Assembly: GCA_964036045.1 (NCBI GenBank)
Contig: OZ038384.1
Span: 23,241,000-23,304,999 of the forward strand
Direction of reading: 5' to 3'
Source: Eutreptiella sp. 'Long Island Sound 2002'
Taxonomy: Eukaryota > Euglenozoa > Euglenophyceae > Eutreptiales > Eutreptiaceae
Length of the DNA stretch: 64,000 bases
Under the pieces are notes generated by a model. The model did no database searches. It was not told where the DNA came from and saw only the letters and a list, made by a program, of their open reading frames with translations. The translations under genes were made by a program, and so were the position numbers. This document shows, one piece after another, positions 32,834 through 43,959 of the stretch (within the stretch, counting starts at the first letter, position 1; each line of letters opens with the position of its first letter).

Positions 32834-34369
32834 GGAGGAGGAGGAGGAGGAGGAGCGCCTGCCGCGGTCTCACGTACGGTGAGCCTTGGCGTCGTCCCCC
32901 GGGGGCCCCACGCAGGCACAGCCGAGGGAGTCCTCCGTCTTACCTCCGCTAGAGTAAGACGAATCTCGTCGCACACCTGAGAACGCCCCTCCCAGCAGGC
33001 CGTCTGGGTCAAAGCGCCGGTGTACGACAACGATACGGTCCGATCTGCTCTCCGGTCCCGGCCACCGACCGCTCCGAACTGTCCTGGATCCACCCGAGGT
33101 AGCGTCCCAGGATCAACGGGCACGGAAGGCGTGGGTCTCCCGGGGCATCACCCCCGACTTAAAAATGTCGCCGGGCTAAATAGAACGCGGCCCAGCACGA
33201 CTATGCGCACTGCCGGCGGGCTGAGTACCGCCGGTGTCGCGAGTACGGTCACGCTACACGATCACGCGCACCGCCGGTGGCCTGGGTACCCCCGGGTTCC
33301 GTGAGTGCGGGACGTGCGTCACTGCCATAGCACCACGGTGGTGCACCGCCGTGGAGGTCACCGAGGACGCCCGGCCGCAAGGGCCGGGCCCAAACGACGA
33401 GCCCTACGATACGCGCACCGAGACGGCACGTGACCGAGAAGGTGGCACCACAATGGTGCCCGAGCGAGACGGCGACGTTCGCCGATGGCACGTGAGGCGG
33501 TGAGTACCGCCGATGACTCGTCACCTCTGCACGGGGTGTTACGGAGGGTGGCGGAGCGCCAGGTGCAGACCCCGCCATGGTGCCTCGAGTATTGGCCTGG
33601 AGGACACACCATGGCCAGGCTGGCGCACGAAGACCGTTTGGGCAGCGCCACGGTGGCGCTCTGCCCTGAAGGTTGCGCCACGACGGCGCACGTGTACGTT
33701 GACTGCACCACAGTGGTGCCACGTCACTGATCTGGCGCCACGTCGGCGCAGGGCTGTCTGGGCAGCGCCGCGGTGGCGCACGTGTACGTTGGCGGCATCA
33801 CAATGGCGCTCTGCCACTGAGCTGGCGCCACGGAGGCATAGGGCTGTCTAGGCAGTCCACGACGGCGCCGTGCCCCGAACACTGCGCCATGGCGGCACAC
33901 GTGCACGTTGGCTGCACCACGGTGGTGTGTTGCCACTGAAGTGGCGCCACGTTGTCGCTGGATTGTTTGGGCGGCGCCACGGCGGCGCTCTGCCGAGAAG
34001 GCTGCGCCACGACGGCGCTATGCCCAGAAGGCCGCGCCACAACGGCGCACGGGTACGTTCGCGGCACCACGATGGTGCCCTGCCACTGAGCCCGTGCCAT
34101 GTCGGCGCAGAGCTGTCGGGGCAGGCGCCACGTTGGCGTCTGGCGGTCGGGGGGAGGCCACGTATGTGCATCTGTCCCCCACAGGACTGCATGTCTGGCC
34201 CAGGGAGGGGTCTTGGACGGTTGGCGGGCGGGGTGGGTCGGCCTGACACAGGGAAGACGCACGAGAAATCGAGACATATCACGACTCGCTTCGAGCGTGG
34301 CAGTGCGTGTGGGCAATCCGTCCCACAGCTACCATCCTGAGGGTTTTTAGACTGGTGCCAGGTCACCAG
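32834..34369. mobile_element. 1.54-kb repeated module, copy A
   Basis: It begins with GGAGGAGG repeats and ends in CTGGTGCCAGGTCACCAG, an 18-nt terminal hairpin (6-bp stem). A near-identical copy lies at 52,692-54,258. Copy A sits inside a pentanucleotide array: GTGCT on the left, CTGTG on the right. The interior holds a few GC-rich unique stretches and a 30-bp palindromic tandem repeat. A minus-strand frame conserved in both copies (about 33,123-32,850, PGTLPRVDPGQFGAVGGRDR) differs by amino-acid-changing substitutions, so coding is doubtful. Confidence 0.75.
33645..34140. repeat. ~30-bp palindromic tandem repeat within copy A
   Basis: Units centred on imperfect palindromes such as GCGCCACGGTGGCGC, GCGCCACGACGGCGC and GCACCACGATGGTGC recur about every 30 bp (33,647; 33,674; 33,705; 33,735; 33,766; 33,796; 33,826 and on). 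Because 30 is divisible by 3, translations show a spurious 10-residue repeat. Confidence 0.85.
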
Positions 34370-34628
34370 CTGTGCTGTGCTGTGTTGTGCTGTGCTATGC
34401 TGCGCTGCGCTGCGCTGCGCTACGGTGCGGTGCGGTGCGGTGCGGGGCGGGGCGGGGCGGGGCGGGCCGGGGCGGGGCGGGGCGGGGCGGGGCGGGGCGG
34501 GGCGGGGCGGTGCGGTGTGGTGTGGTGTGGTGCGGTGTGGTGTGGTGTGGTGTGGTGTGGTGTGGTGTGGTGTGGTGTGGTGTGGTGTGGTGTGGTGTGG
34601 TGTGGTGTGGTGTGGTGTGGTGTGGTGT
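34370..34628 (+). repeat. Graded pentanucleotide array
   Basis: 5-bp units change in single-base steps while keeping register: CTGTG, CTGCG, GTGCG, GGGCG (about 14 units), GTGCG, then GTGTG to the end. It abuts the 3' end of the minus-strand retrotransposon, whose tail would read ACACC repeats. Confidence 0.95.
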
Positions 34629-34855
34629 GCCGAAGGCGCTGTTACCAGAAGGCAATGGCCGGGATGTCTACCCATGGGTACAGGTAAACGGGCGGGGCTG
34701 TGTGTGTTGTGCGCGCGCCGTGTGTACGTGTGTAGGTCCTGGCGGAGAGAGGGGGAGCCGGGAAGACCTGGTCGGCTCGCCCTCGGCGACCGTTCTTACT
34801 CCAGGAGCCCCCGCTGCACCCCTTCTCGCTCCGCTTGTTGGTGCAGGCGCAGGTC

Positions 34856-37800
34856 CTACAATGCCCACGCCATCGTGCTGCGCGGGCCTAGGCGGGCCTT
34901 AAGTAGCGTAGCACGCGCCTTGGCGCGGGCGTACCAGACTCGTATGGACTCCTCTACGACGTGGCGGAGAATATCCGTGCCCAGTGCGTGCGGCCCCGCG
35001 CACTCCAGGTGGGCCCGCTGCATTGAGGGGGTCCGCAGGGCTGCTGCCCACTGCTCCAGCACAGCCGGCTCCCATAGCTGGTGGCGCACCGGGACCGCTC
35101 GTGGTCCCACCTTCTGGTGGAGCCACGCTACGAGCCGCCGGCGGGCCGGCCCCCATTCATGGGATTGAGCCGAGCAAGCCCACAGGTGGGGCGCTGTGTC
35201 AGGTTGCGCTCCGCAAAGGAGGCACGTGGTATCCAGCTCCGTGTCCCGGTGGGAGGAACGGTGGGCTAGGACTGTCATCGTCGGGACGTTGTCCATTCGG
35301 TGCGCCGTGATATGGCGCTGCTGGTCGTGGTCGAACCGGTCAAGGGGGAGGCCCCCCCTTGACATGTAGTTCACCCCCCACCGGGCCTCATAGGCGGCCT
35401 GCGCCGGTATGGAGGCCCGGTCCTGCATCCAGTCGCTCAGTGCTGTCGGGGAGAGCTGACATTGGTCGTGGTAGGGTACAGGGGGGACAAACGAGTAGGG
35501 GCGCCTGAGGAGCCACGTGAGGTCCACCTCCGGCGGTTCCTGCGTCGCCGCGTCTACACGGACGTTGAGGTCTGTGATCCAGTGCGACGGCGTGGTCACC
35601 ACAGTGATCGCGGACTCCGGGGAGAGGCGCTGCCCCCCCAGGACGGTGGCGTAGAGATGGTGGATGCCATCTCCGCAGTGTCCCCCCTCCTAGTACGTGC
35701 GGAGGGCCCCCACTGCCACTTCCGAGTCTAGCACCAGCCAGTATACTCCCGGCTGCGTCGCCAACCGGCGGACCTACGAGAGGAGGATCATCGCCTGCCC
35801 TTCCTGGGAGGTGCCCACTCCCGAGGCCACCTGGGTCTGGTATGCCGCGGGCCCGCTCTGGGCGACCCCGGCCATGGCCATGCCCGCCCGCGTGGCCCCC
35901 GCATCCACCGCCACGACCGTACCGCGGAGGGTTGCCAGCGCAGGCAGGTCATGGAACCAGATGCCCGGGCGAGCCTCGGGGGCCAGCCCTTGTGGGGGGT
36001 AGGTAGCCCGGCCGTGTGGCGCCAGAAGGGCCATGTCCCCATGGTGCTCCCTGAGATGGGTGCGCAGGGCCTGGTGAAGCTCTGCTGGTACTGCCCCCAC
36101 CGTATTGAGGGAGTAATACAGGGGCCCCGTGTGTGGGTGCCCTGGGCATCTGTGCGCCACACACTCTGCCGGGTACTGGAAATTTGCCACGGCCGCCGGG
36201 GCTATGGCTATCCACCGAAACGGCGGCAGCGCCGCGGTGACCGTCACGAGAGGGCCCTGCAATGTCTTGGCCCATTGCCAGTAGGCGGCAGTTGGGGGGG
36301 CGGTCATCCACACAATGGTGGGCGCCCAGACTCCGGTGCGCTGGAGCTGGGCCAGGGACTCCTGGCGGTGATCGCCCCATAGCTGGGCGTGCAGTGGCGC
36401 GTCCACCTGCACTTGGATACCCGGGAGGGCCATGAAGAGGCGGTGGAGCCGCGTGTCGCCGGGCAGCGTGCCCGGGGGCTGCTGGCACACCCTGAGCTCG
36501 GGCACCCAGCCCGCGGCCTCCATGGTGTCCTGCATGGCCGCGGTCACCCGGAGGGCCTGCCTCCTATGGTATATTGTTACCATCCGAGTGGTTTTGGCCG
36601 CCCAGCCCCCGATGACGACGTCCGCCTGGTAGGTGGGCACGGCGTTCGGGATCCAGTCCTTGGGTGCTGCTTGCCACCGCCATGTGGGCTCCCTCAGGAG
36701 GGGGACTAGCACGGCAGCGTGGCGGGCCAGCCACGCACGCAGCCCCGGGACTCCCTTGCGGGCTGGCGCTCGCCCTTTGAGGGTGCGCTCCGGCAGCACC
36801 CGGTGGTCCTCGGTGTAGAGGTCGCCGAGGTGATGGTAGCCCAGGGCCTGTACCGTTTCGTACACCGTTGGGGGGATGACAACCTGTACGACGGCGCCAT
36901 ACGGGGTTGGGTATACCTCCACCTGGGGGGCAGGGGCCGCCGCCGCCGCCGCACGTGGCCCACCGGGGCCCCGTACCAGGATGGGGGTTGTCCCCGAGCA
37001 ATGGCCCGGCATCCACATGGGTAAGGCGACCTCGTCCACGACCCGCTGCAGCGTCGCTATGAGGTGGGGGCATTTGGGGTGGTGTGTGTACTGCCCCGGA
37101 GTAAGCACCGCCGGGCACCCCCCTCTGAGCGCCTGGTGCGTTCGCAGGGAGTAGGCCTGGGAGTCCCGGAACTCCCGCTTGGCCCAGGCCCCCTGCCGGA
37201 CCCACTCGCGGACCACTGCGGTCTGCCACGAGTGCTCTAACCGAGTCAGACCCTGGCATCCATGCTCCCGTGGCCCCCAGAGCGCGTCGGTGTGGGCGTG
37301 GCAGGAGATGCCCGTCACATGCTTATACGCTCTAATCATGAGAGCGTCGTTGGCCGCGTGTACTTTGGCCGTGGGGCGGTACACGCTGGCCAGGGGGAGC
37401 AGCTTGCTCGGGAGCTTGGCCATGAGTACCATCATGGCGGCGTCTGGGGAGAGCCGCTGGGGGCGGAGCTATTTCCAAAGCGCTGCCCGGACCTCCGGCA
37501 GGTTCCGGGGGGCTATTGGCGCGCCCTGAAGGTAAATGTCCGTCCCCATGTACCGGAGGACCCCGGAGGGCTGTATTTCCGGGGCCTCGGCCAATTCCTC
37601 CTGCCGCTGGTCCGGGGTACTTGTCACCCATGTGCGGCCCAGGTGGCGGGCCACGGCTGCCGGCATAGGCGACCGTAGAGGCTGCGGGTCGGACGTCGAG
37701 CCGTGTTGGATCTCGCGGTCAGGGACATCCACCCGCAGGATACCCCGGTAGTATGTCCGCTGATCCGGCAGGACCCCTTATATAGGGTGGGAATCGCCCC

Positions 37801-40213
37801 GTTCCAAGAGGACGATCGTGTCGTCCACCCACATGAGCCCCGGGAAGCGGAAGGGCTCCACCGCTGAAGACCGGTACGCCATGTCCATGAACCGCAGGAA
37901 TGGGAGCGTTGCCGTCGCCCCCGCATGGACCCCCTGGATCGTGCCTTGGGGTGTACCCAAGAGCTGCGTCAGGGTGTGGGACTGCCAGGGGCCGAGGGGC
38001 AGGGTGTAGGAGAACCCCTCGGTGTGGGTGGCGAGGTGGTCTGCCTCCCCCAGGCCCACCCAGGCCCCCACTATAGCGTGAATGTCCTGGACGATCATGT
38101 CGAAAAACTTCGCGAGATCCGTGATCAGGACGTCCACTATTCGGTGCTGAAGTCTGGCCAGGTCCAGCTTCATGTGCACCGTGCGGACTACTTCCTGCAG
38201 GGAAATCCCTCGCATGCCCCCCACGAGGCAGGGGCCCCCAAGGGCCCGCTCATAGATGGCCGTCGCCACGGCGTAGAAGGCCGTGGGTTCGAGCTTGGAG
38301 ACGTGGGAGGAGATGGTTATCCCCCGGAGGTTCGCCTCCCGGACCGGCTGGTCCGGGTTTTTCAGGAGCAGGGTAACCCACCCCCGCCTTCCCACGGTGC
38401 GGCTCACCGGGGGGCTGCGCACTACGGCGCAGAGGGTCACCTGGTCCGCCTCCGTCACGTGCCAGTACCAGGTGATGTCTATGCAGACGTCCGCCTCGGG
38501 CAGGCGGAGGTCGGGGCCGCGGGCCTTTCCAGACTGCACCTCCCGGAGGTGGCGAGGCTGGACATAGTCGCCGCGGGCCGGCGGGGCATGCTTCGGCAAG
38601 AACCCTAGGTACTTCTGGAAGTGGGCCCATCGGTCGGGGTCGTCCGGAATCCGATAGCTATGGCCCTGGAGCCGTAGGCGGCTCAAGTACAGGGCAGACA
38701 GCGTCTCCCTGGGGTTGAGGAACGCCTTGCTATCAAGGGGGATTTCTCAGATGTCCCGCGGGGGGCCTCGGCTGCGCCGCTGCACCTCCCTCTACTGCTC
38801 CGGGGAACGCTTGAGGTTCCGGGTCTCCTGCACGCGCCGGAGGGCCCTACGTTTAATCCCCCGGAGGCTTTGCTGGCGCTGGGCTTCCCCCAAGGCCACT
38901 AGGCTCCGTTTGAGGGCGTGTCCCGCCGTCACGGAGGTGCCCAATATGTTTTGGGCCGTCACTGTAAAGCGCCCCACAGAGGGGAGCATGCTGCGCGCCG
39001 GTAAGGGTTGCTAGGGAGCTCTCAAGGGGGGAGCTTGTTCCGCCGGGCGCGCCCGAAGGCGGTAATGCCGGAAGCGGAGGGCCCGGACCATGCCCGTAGC
39101 GTGGGCCCAGTCATAGATGGCCCGTTGCAGGCCCTTTAGCCATCGATCCGGGGCGAGCTGGGGGTCTACGGCTCTCCTGCGGAGCACCGAGCTCTGGAAG
39201 TCGGCCGTTTCTGCCGGGGACAGGGCTACTGGGCCCAAGTGGTACTCCGGGGTGCATGAGACCGTATGGGGGCTGGGGTTGTCCAGCCGGATCACCGGGA
39301 ACTCGACGGTGAAGAGGGGGGGGACGTGGTGGTCCGAGAGGAGGGTACTCGCCCAGTAGTGGTACGAGGCGATGGTGAACTGCGCCTCGCTGTGGCAGGC
39401 GATCGTGTCGATGCGGGAGCGTGCGGCTCCCTGGAAGCAGAAGTACGTACCCTGCGGGACCAGGTGAAGGTCCACCAAGTCCCTGAGGTTGAAGGCCCTT
39501 AGGAACGTGCGGTAGCCCGTATCCTCGGGGCGCAGGGTCCCCCGATCTGCTGGCCGGGCCGCCGAGTTGGTGTCTGTGACAACCAGGACGGTTGCCGGGT
39601 CGACCAGGCAGGTGACATCCCGCCAGATGGTGGCCCACCATCTCACATAAGGCTCCACGCCTATGTTCATTTGGGGGGCATGGACCGCCAGCACATGATG
39701 CCGACCCCATGGGGTGAGGACCTCCATGAGGAGGGCGTTTGCATCCTCCGTGCTCCAGAGGAGGGATGCCCGGGTAGTTATCCCGGCGCGGACGTACACT
39801 TCCAGGCCCGCCCCCATCTTGCCTTGGGCAGGGAGCACGACGTGCCGGGCGTAGTCCTGGAAGGGGGGGTCCTCAGGGCCTGCCCGGGACTGGGCCTCAG
39901 CCAGGATGACGAGGGTGGGGCGGCACGCTGCCATGTGCAGGGGCTGCGCCAGGAGGCGCTGCCGTAGGTACTGGCCCCGGACATTGAGCCACAGGTACCC
40001 TACGGCGTGGATGTCCTCCGGCGTGCCCTCAATTCTGGGACTGCGAGGGGCCGGGATTCTCCGGCTCCGACTCCAGCTCCGCAGAAGCGGGCCCGTCGTG
40101 GGCGTCGCGGCTTCGCGCGGAGTCGCTAGCCGCCTCCTGGGCCGTTCACAGGTCTCGCTCAATGAGGCCGAAGACCGTGGTCAGGGAAGGGGTCCCCGCC
40201 GGCCGCTCGCCAT
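34856..40213 (-). pseudogene. LINE ORF2: endonuclease, reverse transcriptase, RNase H, CCHC knuckle
   Basis: One uninterrupted frame of 1,786 codons with eight internal stops. Endonuclease: LWLNVRG (about 39,985), VILAEAQ (39,898), VLAVHAPQ, VVTDTNSA (39,577), SRIDTI and SDHHVP (39,337), the APE-type active-site series. RT: TDLAKFFDMI (motif A, about 38,119), GTPQGTIQGVHAG (motif B, 37,957) and MWVDDTIVL (motif C, 37,828). RNase H: VVAVDAGATRAG (about 35,905), SQEG (35,800) and LVLDSEVAVGAL (35,728). C-terminal knuckle CLLCGAQPDTAPHLWAC (35,224-35,174). Internal stops: TGA 40,181; TAG 39,011; TAG 38,792; TGA 38,747; TAA 37,778; TAG 37,469; TAG 35,774; TAG 35,690. The frame then meets TAG at 34,856. 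There are no frameshifts over 5.3 kb. The ATG at 40,213 is the first in frame after the ORF1 stop. Confidence 0.8.
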
Positions 40214-40225
40214 TGAGCCTGGGTA

Positions 40226-43200
40226 CTACTCAATCGGGGCCGGGGCCCGCGCTCCCAGGACTTTGAAACCCACCGGTTTGGCAGGCTGGAGAGCCCGGGC
40301 ATAGCTTACCCACGAGGCGCCCCAGCCTTTCCAGTCGGCATCGCGGAGCTGCTGCGCCCCCAGGGCCGAGGAGATTAAGATAAGCCCCCCCCGGGCTGTG
40401 TCGTAGGTGGCCTTGGCCACCATGGGCGTAGTGATGGCCAGGGGGTTGCCCCCGGGCGGGGTGAGGGTGGCCTTGTGATCCCCGAGGTCCATGCCCGCCG
40501 TGTCGACCGGGGCGTGCCGGTCCCCACGCTTGACACAAATTTGGACCGGGGGGGGGGGGGGCGTCGCCGGGGCGCCCCGTGGGACATGCACCGTGCACTG
40601 GCATACCAACACCAGGGCCCGGGTATCCGGGGGGACCGCCCGAGGCGGGGGCGGGGCAAACCAGGCATACGCATATGCCATGGCCTGGAGCCACCACCCG
40701 GGGCGCGTGCCGCCCTCGGGGGTGGGGAGGCGGAGCTGCACCTTCTCCTCGATCATGTAATATACCGTGATCCCAAGTCCCGCCGGGTGAGGGGCCGGGA
40801 TGGCATCTCCCTCCCAGCTGGAGAGGAAGAAGGAGGGGACCCCAAGGGTGAAGCCCACGAGCTGAAGCAACTCGCGGGTCCTCTTGGCATACTGGGCCAG
40901 GAGGGGGGGGAGGCCGTCCCCTTCCGGGGAATGGGGGCCAGGGACGGGGGTGGTGTCCTGGCCCGCCGCAAGCATGCGGCGCCCCACCGCCGACAGGCGT
41001 TCGCTGTCTAGGAAGACAGCGACGTTCATGGCCCTGCAGGTGTTCGCCTCCTCCAGGGCGGTATCGGCGATGAGTGCCGCTAGGCGGGACTCATGTGGTC
41101 CCACCTCGCCCGCCGGGCTGTCAACGTGGCCGGGAGCCGGTGGCTCGGGGTCGTCATCTGACACGACCGCCGGTTGTAGGGGCTCCGGAGGGCTGGGGGT
41201 GCTAGCCTCATCATCCAAGAGGCCAGCCAGCTGGGTGGCCGTGCCTTGGGACACATCCACATCCATGGCGGGGGGGGGCAGAGGGGCCTCCGCTTCACGC
41301 GGAGCGTGAGTGTCCAGAGCGGGCAAGGCAGCTTCGGGTTGTTCACCCGGGGCATGCCCGGGCATCCGTCCTCCTTCGGGGGCCGGTTCCGCAGTAGCCT
41401 CCTCCGCCTCCGGGGGGGCCTGCTGTGGGGGGCACTGGTCGCATGGGCTGGGGCGCCAGAAGCGACAGACTTCACACCAATCCAGGGGTGGCTCCCTTGG
41501 GGGGCTGTCTCCTGCCGGGGGAGCTGAAGCCCCAGCACCGTCTTGGGTCTGGGGGGCCAGGGGCTGGCCAGCGGGCGCCGGGGGGTGGGCCACAGGGGCC
41601 GACAGGGCGCTGGTGAGGGCCTGCTAGTGGCCCCCCGCACGGACATCAGTGTCCAAGAGGTCCTAGGACACGTCCTCAGCCGCCAAATCCGGGGGGCAGG
41701 GCCGGGCGGGGCCTGCTTCGGCATGCGCGGTCGCCGGCTGGTCGGGGCCGCTAGGTGACTCAGCAGCTGCCACAATGCGCCGGCGGAGCCGGCTGGTTCG
41801 GCCATCGGTGGCTACCCGCGGCTGTGCAGGTGGGCTCATCTGACCCGCGGCCGTCCCCTGTCGCAGCTCGGGGGCCGCCGCTCCGCCCTCAGGCCGCACT
41901 GGGCCTCTCTCCTGGGGGGGGGGGGGGGGCTGCTGCGCTGTAGGGCGTGCCGGGGGGGGCGGGCCTTGGGTCAGGGGGCGGCCGGCGTCATCGATCGCTT
42001 CGGTCGTTGGCGCCCGGGAGGGCACCCATGGCTGTGTATGCAGCACCTGTGGCAGCTTGCTCCAGCATCGGCTATAAGGCGCCGAACGTTTGCCTCCGTG
42101 AGGGAGGGGCGGTCCGCGCGCGGGGGGGCATCCCCGGCGGACAGCGTGTCTTGCCGCCCCTGCCCAGGGCGTCCTGCCGCGTGTGCACGGTTAGGTCCCG
42201 TACGACACTGTGGCTCACACGGTGGACGGCCGCTGGCAGGCGGCCTAGCGGGGGTGCTACTGTACCCAAGGCAGCGCTGACTACCGCACACGCTGCCAGC
42301 GCCTACGCGTGGGCGCGGAGGGTCAGGTACCCGTGGTTCTCCCCTCCATGGAAAGCCTCCGCCACCACCTCCGCCCCGTCCAGCCACATGAAACGGTCCG
42401 CGAGGTGGCGGCGGGACCATCCAGTGGGGAGGCGCCGGATGTGCAGGACGGTTGGCAGGTCCGCGGCGCGGGGCTGCTGGGGGGCTTGTGTTGCCCTGTC
42501 AGGGGGGCATAGCACGGGCCCCGGAGACTCGGGGTGGACTGCGTGACACCGGCACGGTATTTCTGGGGCGTGCGGGGGACGTCGTCCCGAGGTGGCCGTG
42601 CCTGCTGTGCACGGGGGGCCAGGAGGCCTGGCGTCGTTTGGGTTCCCGCAAGAGCGAGTGCCGGCAGCCTGTGCGGGGTGCCCGCGGGCGGTTGTGCTGC
42701 AGACTGCCGGTCTTTCTTATTCTTGCGTTGGCGCTTGCGTGGGGGTTCGTCCCTCGGGACACGCGGGGGGCGGGCGTCGGGGGCCGTAAGGGGCTCCCAC
42801 TGCGGCCGGCGCCCCGTGTCCGGCGCATCATATCGCAGGCGCCTAGTGGTATCTGGGCTGGGGGACCGGCGTCGGCGCCGGTCATCGGGGTCCCGCCGTC
42901 CCCGGCTCGCCCCGGGGGCGGAGCCGGGCGGGTCACGGCGGGGGCGGTCATCCCGGCGGGCGGGGGTGTGGTCTCTGCCCCTCGCGGTGGGGGCTCGGTT
43001 TCCGGAGGAACCCTCCTCGGAACGGCGCTCATAGTACCGTTCAGGGGAGCGGTAAGGCGGGCGGTGTGTCGTGCGGCCATCCTTGCCAGGGCTCGTACGG
43101 CCGTGGCCTCGGTGATCGCCGTGTGGGTCCCGTCGGGGGGAGCGGGACCAGCGGTAGATTGTCCCATGGGGCCGGCGCGGCGCCTCTGTAGGCGCCTGGG

Positions 43201-43882
43201 GACCGCGGTCTTCCCGGGTCACCGTCTCACGCACCGGCGCCACCAGCAGTACCGGCGCTGCCTCGCCGACCACGTCGGGGGCAGGGCCCTGCGGCGCCGG
43301 GGGCGCCCTCTGCGCAGCCTCCTTATGGGGCGGAGGGTTCTCCGTGCGGCGGTCTAGGCCCGCCACGTGGCCCCGTAGGTAGGCCAACTCCAGGTCGCGG
43401 TGGTCCGGGGGCGGCACAGCCCAGAGCGGCGAGGGTGGCCGGGGGGGCGGGGGCAGCCCATATCGCGGTTCCCGCAGGTAGTATGCGGGGTAGGTTGGCT
43501 GGGAGTGGACCTCTATGAGCGGCTGGTGTGGTGTGTAGGGGCTGTGGGCATAGTGGGGGGGGGGGGGCATACGCCGCGGACCCCGCGGGGTGCGGTGCAA
43601 GCGGGCCCCGGGGGATGAGAGGGCGCTGCACATAGGAGGTTCCCGGCGTTGTTGGGAACATGTCGTGTCACTGGGCTGCAGAGCGAGAGCAGGGAGTTGC
43701 GGTGGGAAGCTCGTGCATGGGCACTGCGCTTCCTTTCCACCGGGTCGCCCAGTGCTGAGGCGCCGGCACCTGCTCTCGCTCGCGCGTTGGTGGCCTTCGG
43801 CGGCCGGCCTTACGGGCCTGTATACTAGCATCTTGTCGGCACCGCGTCCCTGCGCGCTGCTGGTAGGTCGCTGCTGCGGCAC
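40226..43882 (-). pseudogene. LINE ORF1-like nucleic-acid-binding protein
   Basis: The first part (43,882-42,323) is Pro-rich and then strongly basic and SR-rich (RDDRPRRDPPGS; RRDPDDRRRRRSPSPD; a nuclear-signal-like KRQRKNKK). A second frame (42,515-42,072) carries an RRM-like domain, LPTVLHIRRLPTGW and ENHGYLTLR matching RNP2 and RNP1, followed by TAG at 42,303. A third frame contains SLTEANVRRLIADAG. From 42,046 the first frame resumes, passes TAG at 41,663 and 41,624, and encodes a CX2CX8CX2C motif (CEVCRFWRPSPCDQC, about 41,476-41,432) and a C-terminal domain ending at TAG 40,226. The frame changes coincide with G/C homopolymers, so some may be sequencing errors. A role in binding element RNA is inferred from the domains. 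Confidence 0.6.
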
Positions 43883-43959
43883 CTTGTAGGGGGGGGGGGG
43901 GTACTTCTGGCGACATGTGGGGGCGATGCCTGTACCCCTCAGGGGGGGGGGGGTTAGAC

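Larger units (their letters stand above)
34629..43916 (-). mobile_element. Non-LTR (LINE-type) retrotransposon, APE-RT-RNase H
   Basis: The element reads on the minus strand: ORF1-like region (43.9-40.2 kb), ORF2 (40.2-34.86 kb), a ~225-bp 3' region, and then an ACACC pentamer tail at 34,628 and below. The 3' boundary is supported by three other places (47,490; 57,278; 60,489) where the same terminal ~105 bp abut a pentamer array. The 5' boundary is not defined; a 94-bp tandem array lies immediately upstream. Having endonuclease, RT, RNase H and a C-terminal knuckle places it among L1/I-like elements with RNase H. Stops in both ORFs suggest it is dead, unless TAG is recoded. Confidence 0.75.

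Noticed and set aside
32403-32882. Open frames of Cys/Val/Leu, and their reverse His/Thr frames, over the pentamer arrays
   Set aside because: They are pure products of GTGTT and GTGCT repeats.
33249-34246. Arg/Pro/Ala repeat proteins with a 10-residue period
   Set aside because: They are explained by the 30-bp palindromic DNA repeat. The frame is open on both strands and interrupted differently in the two module copies.
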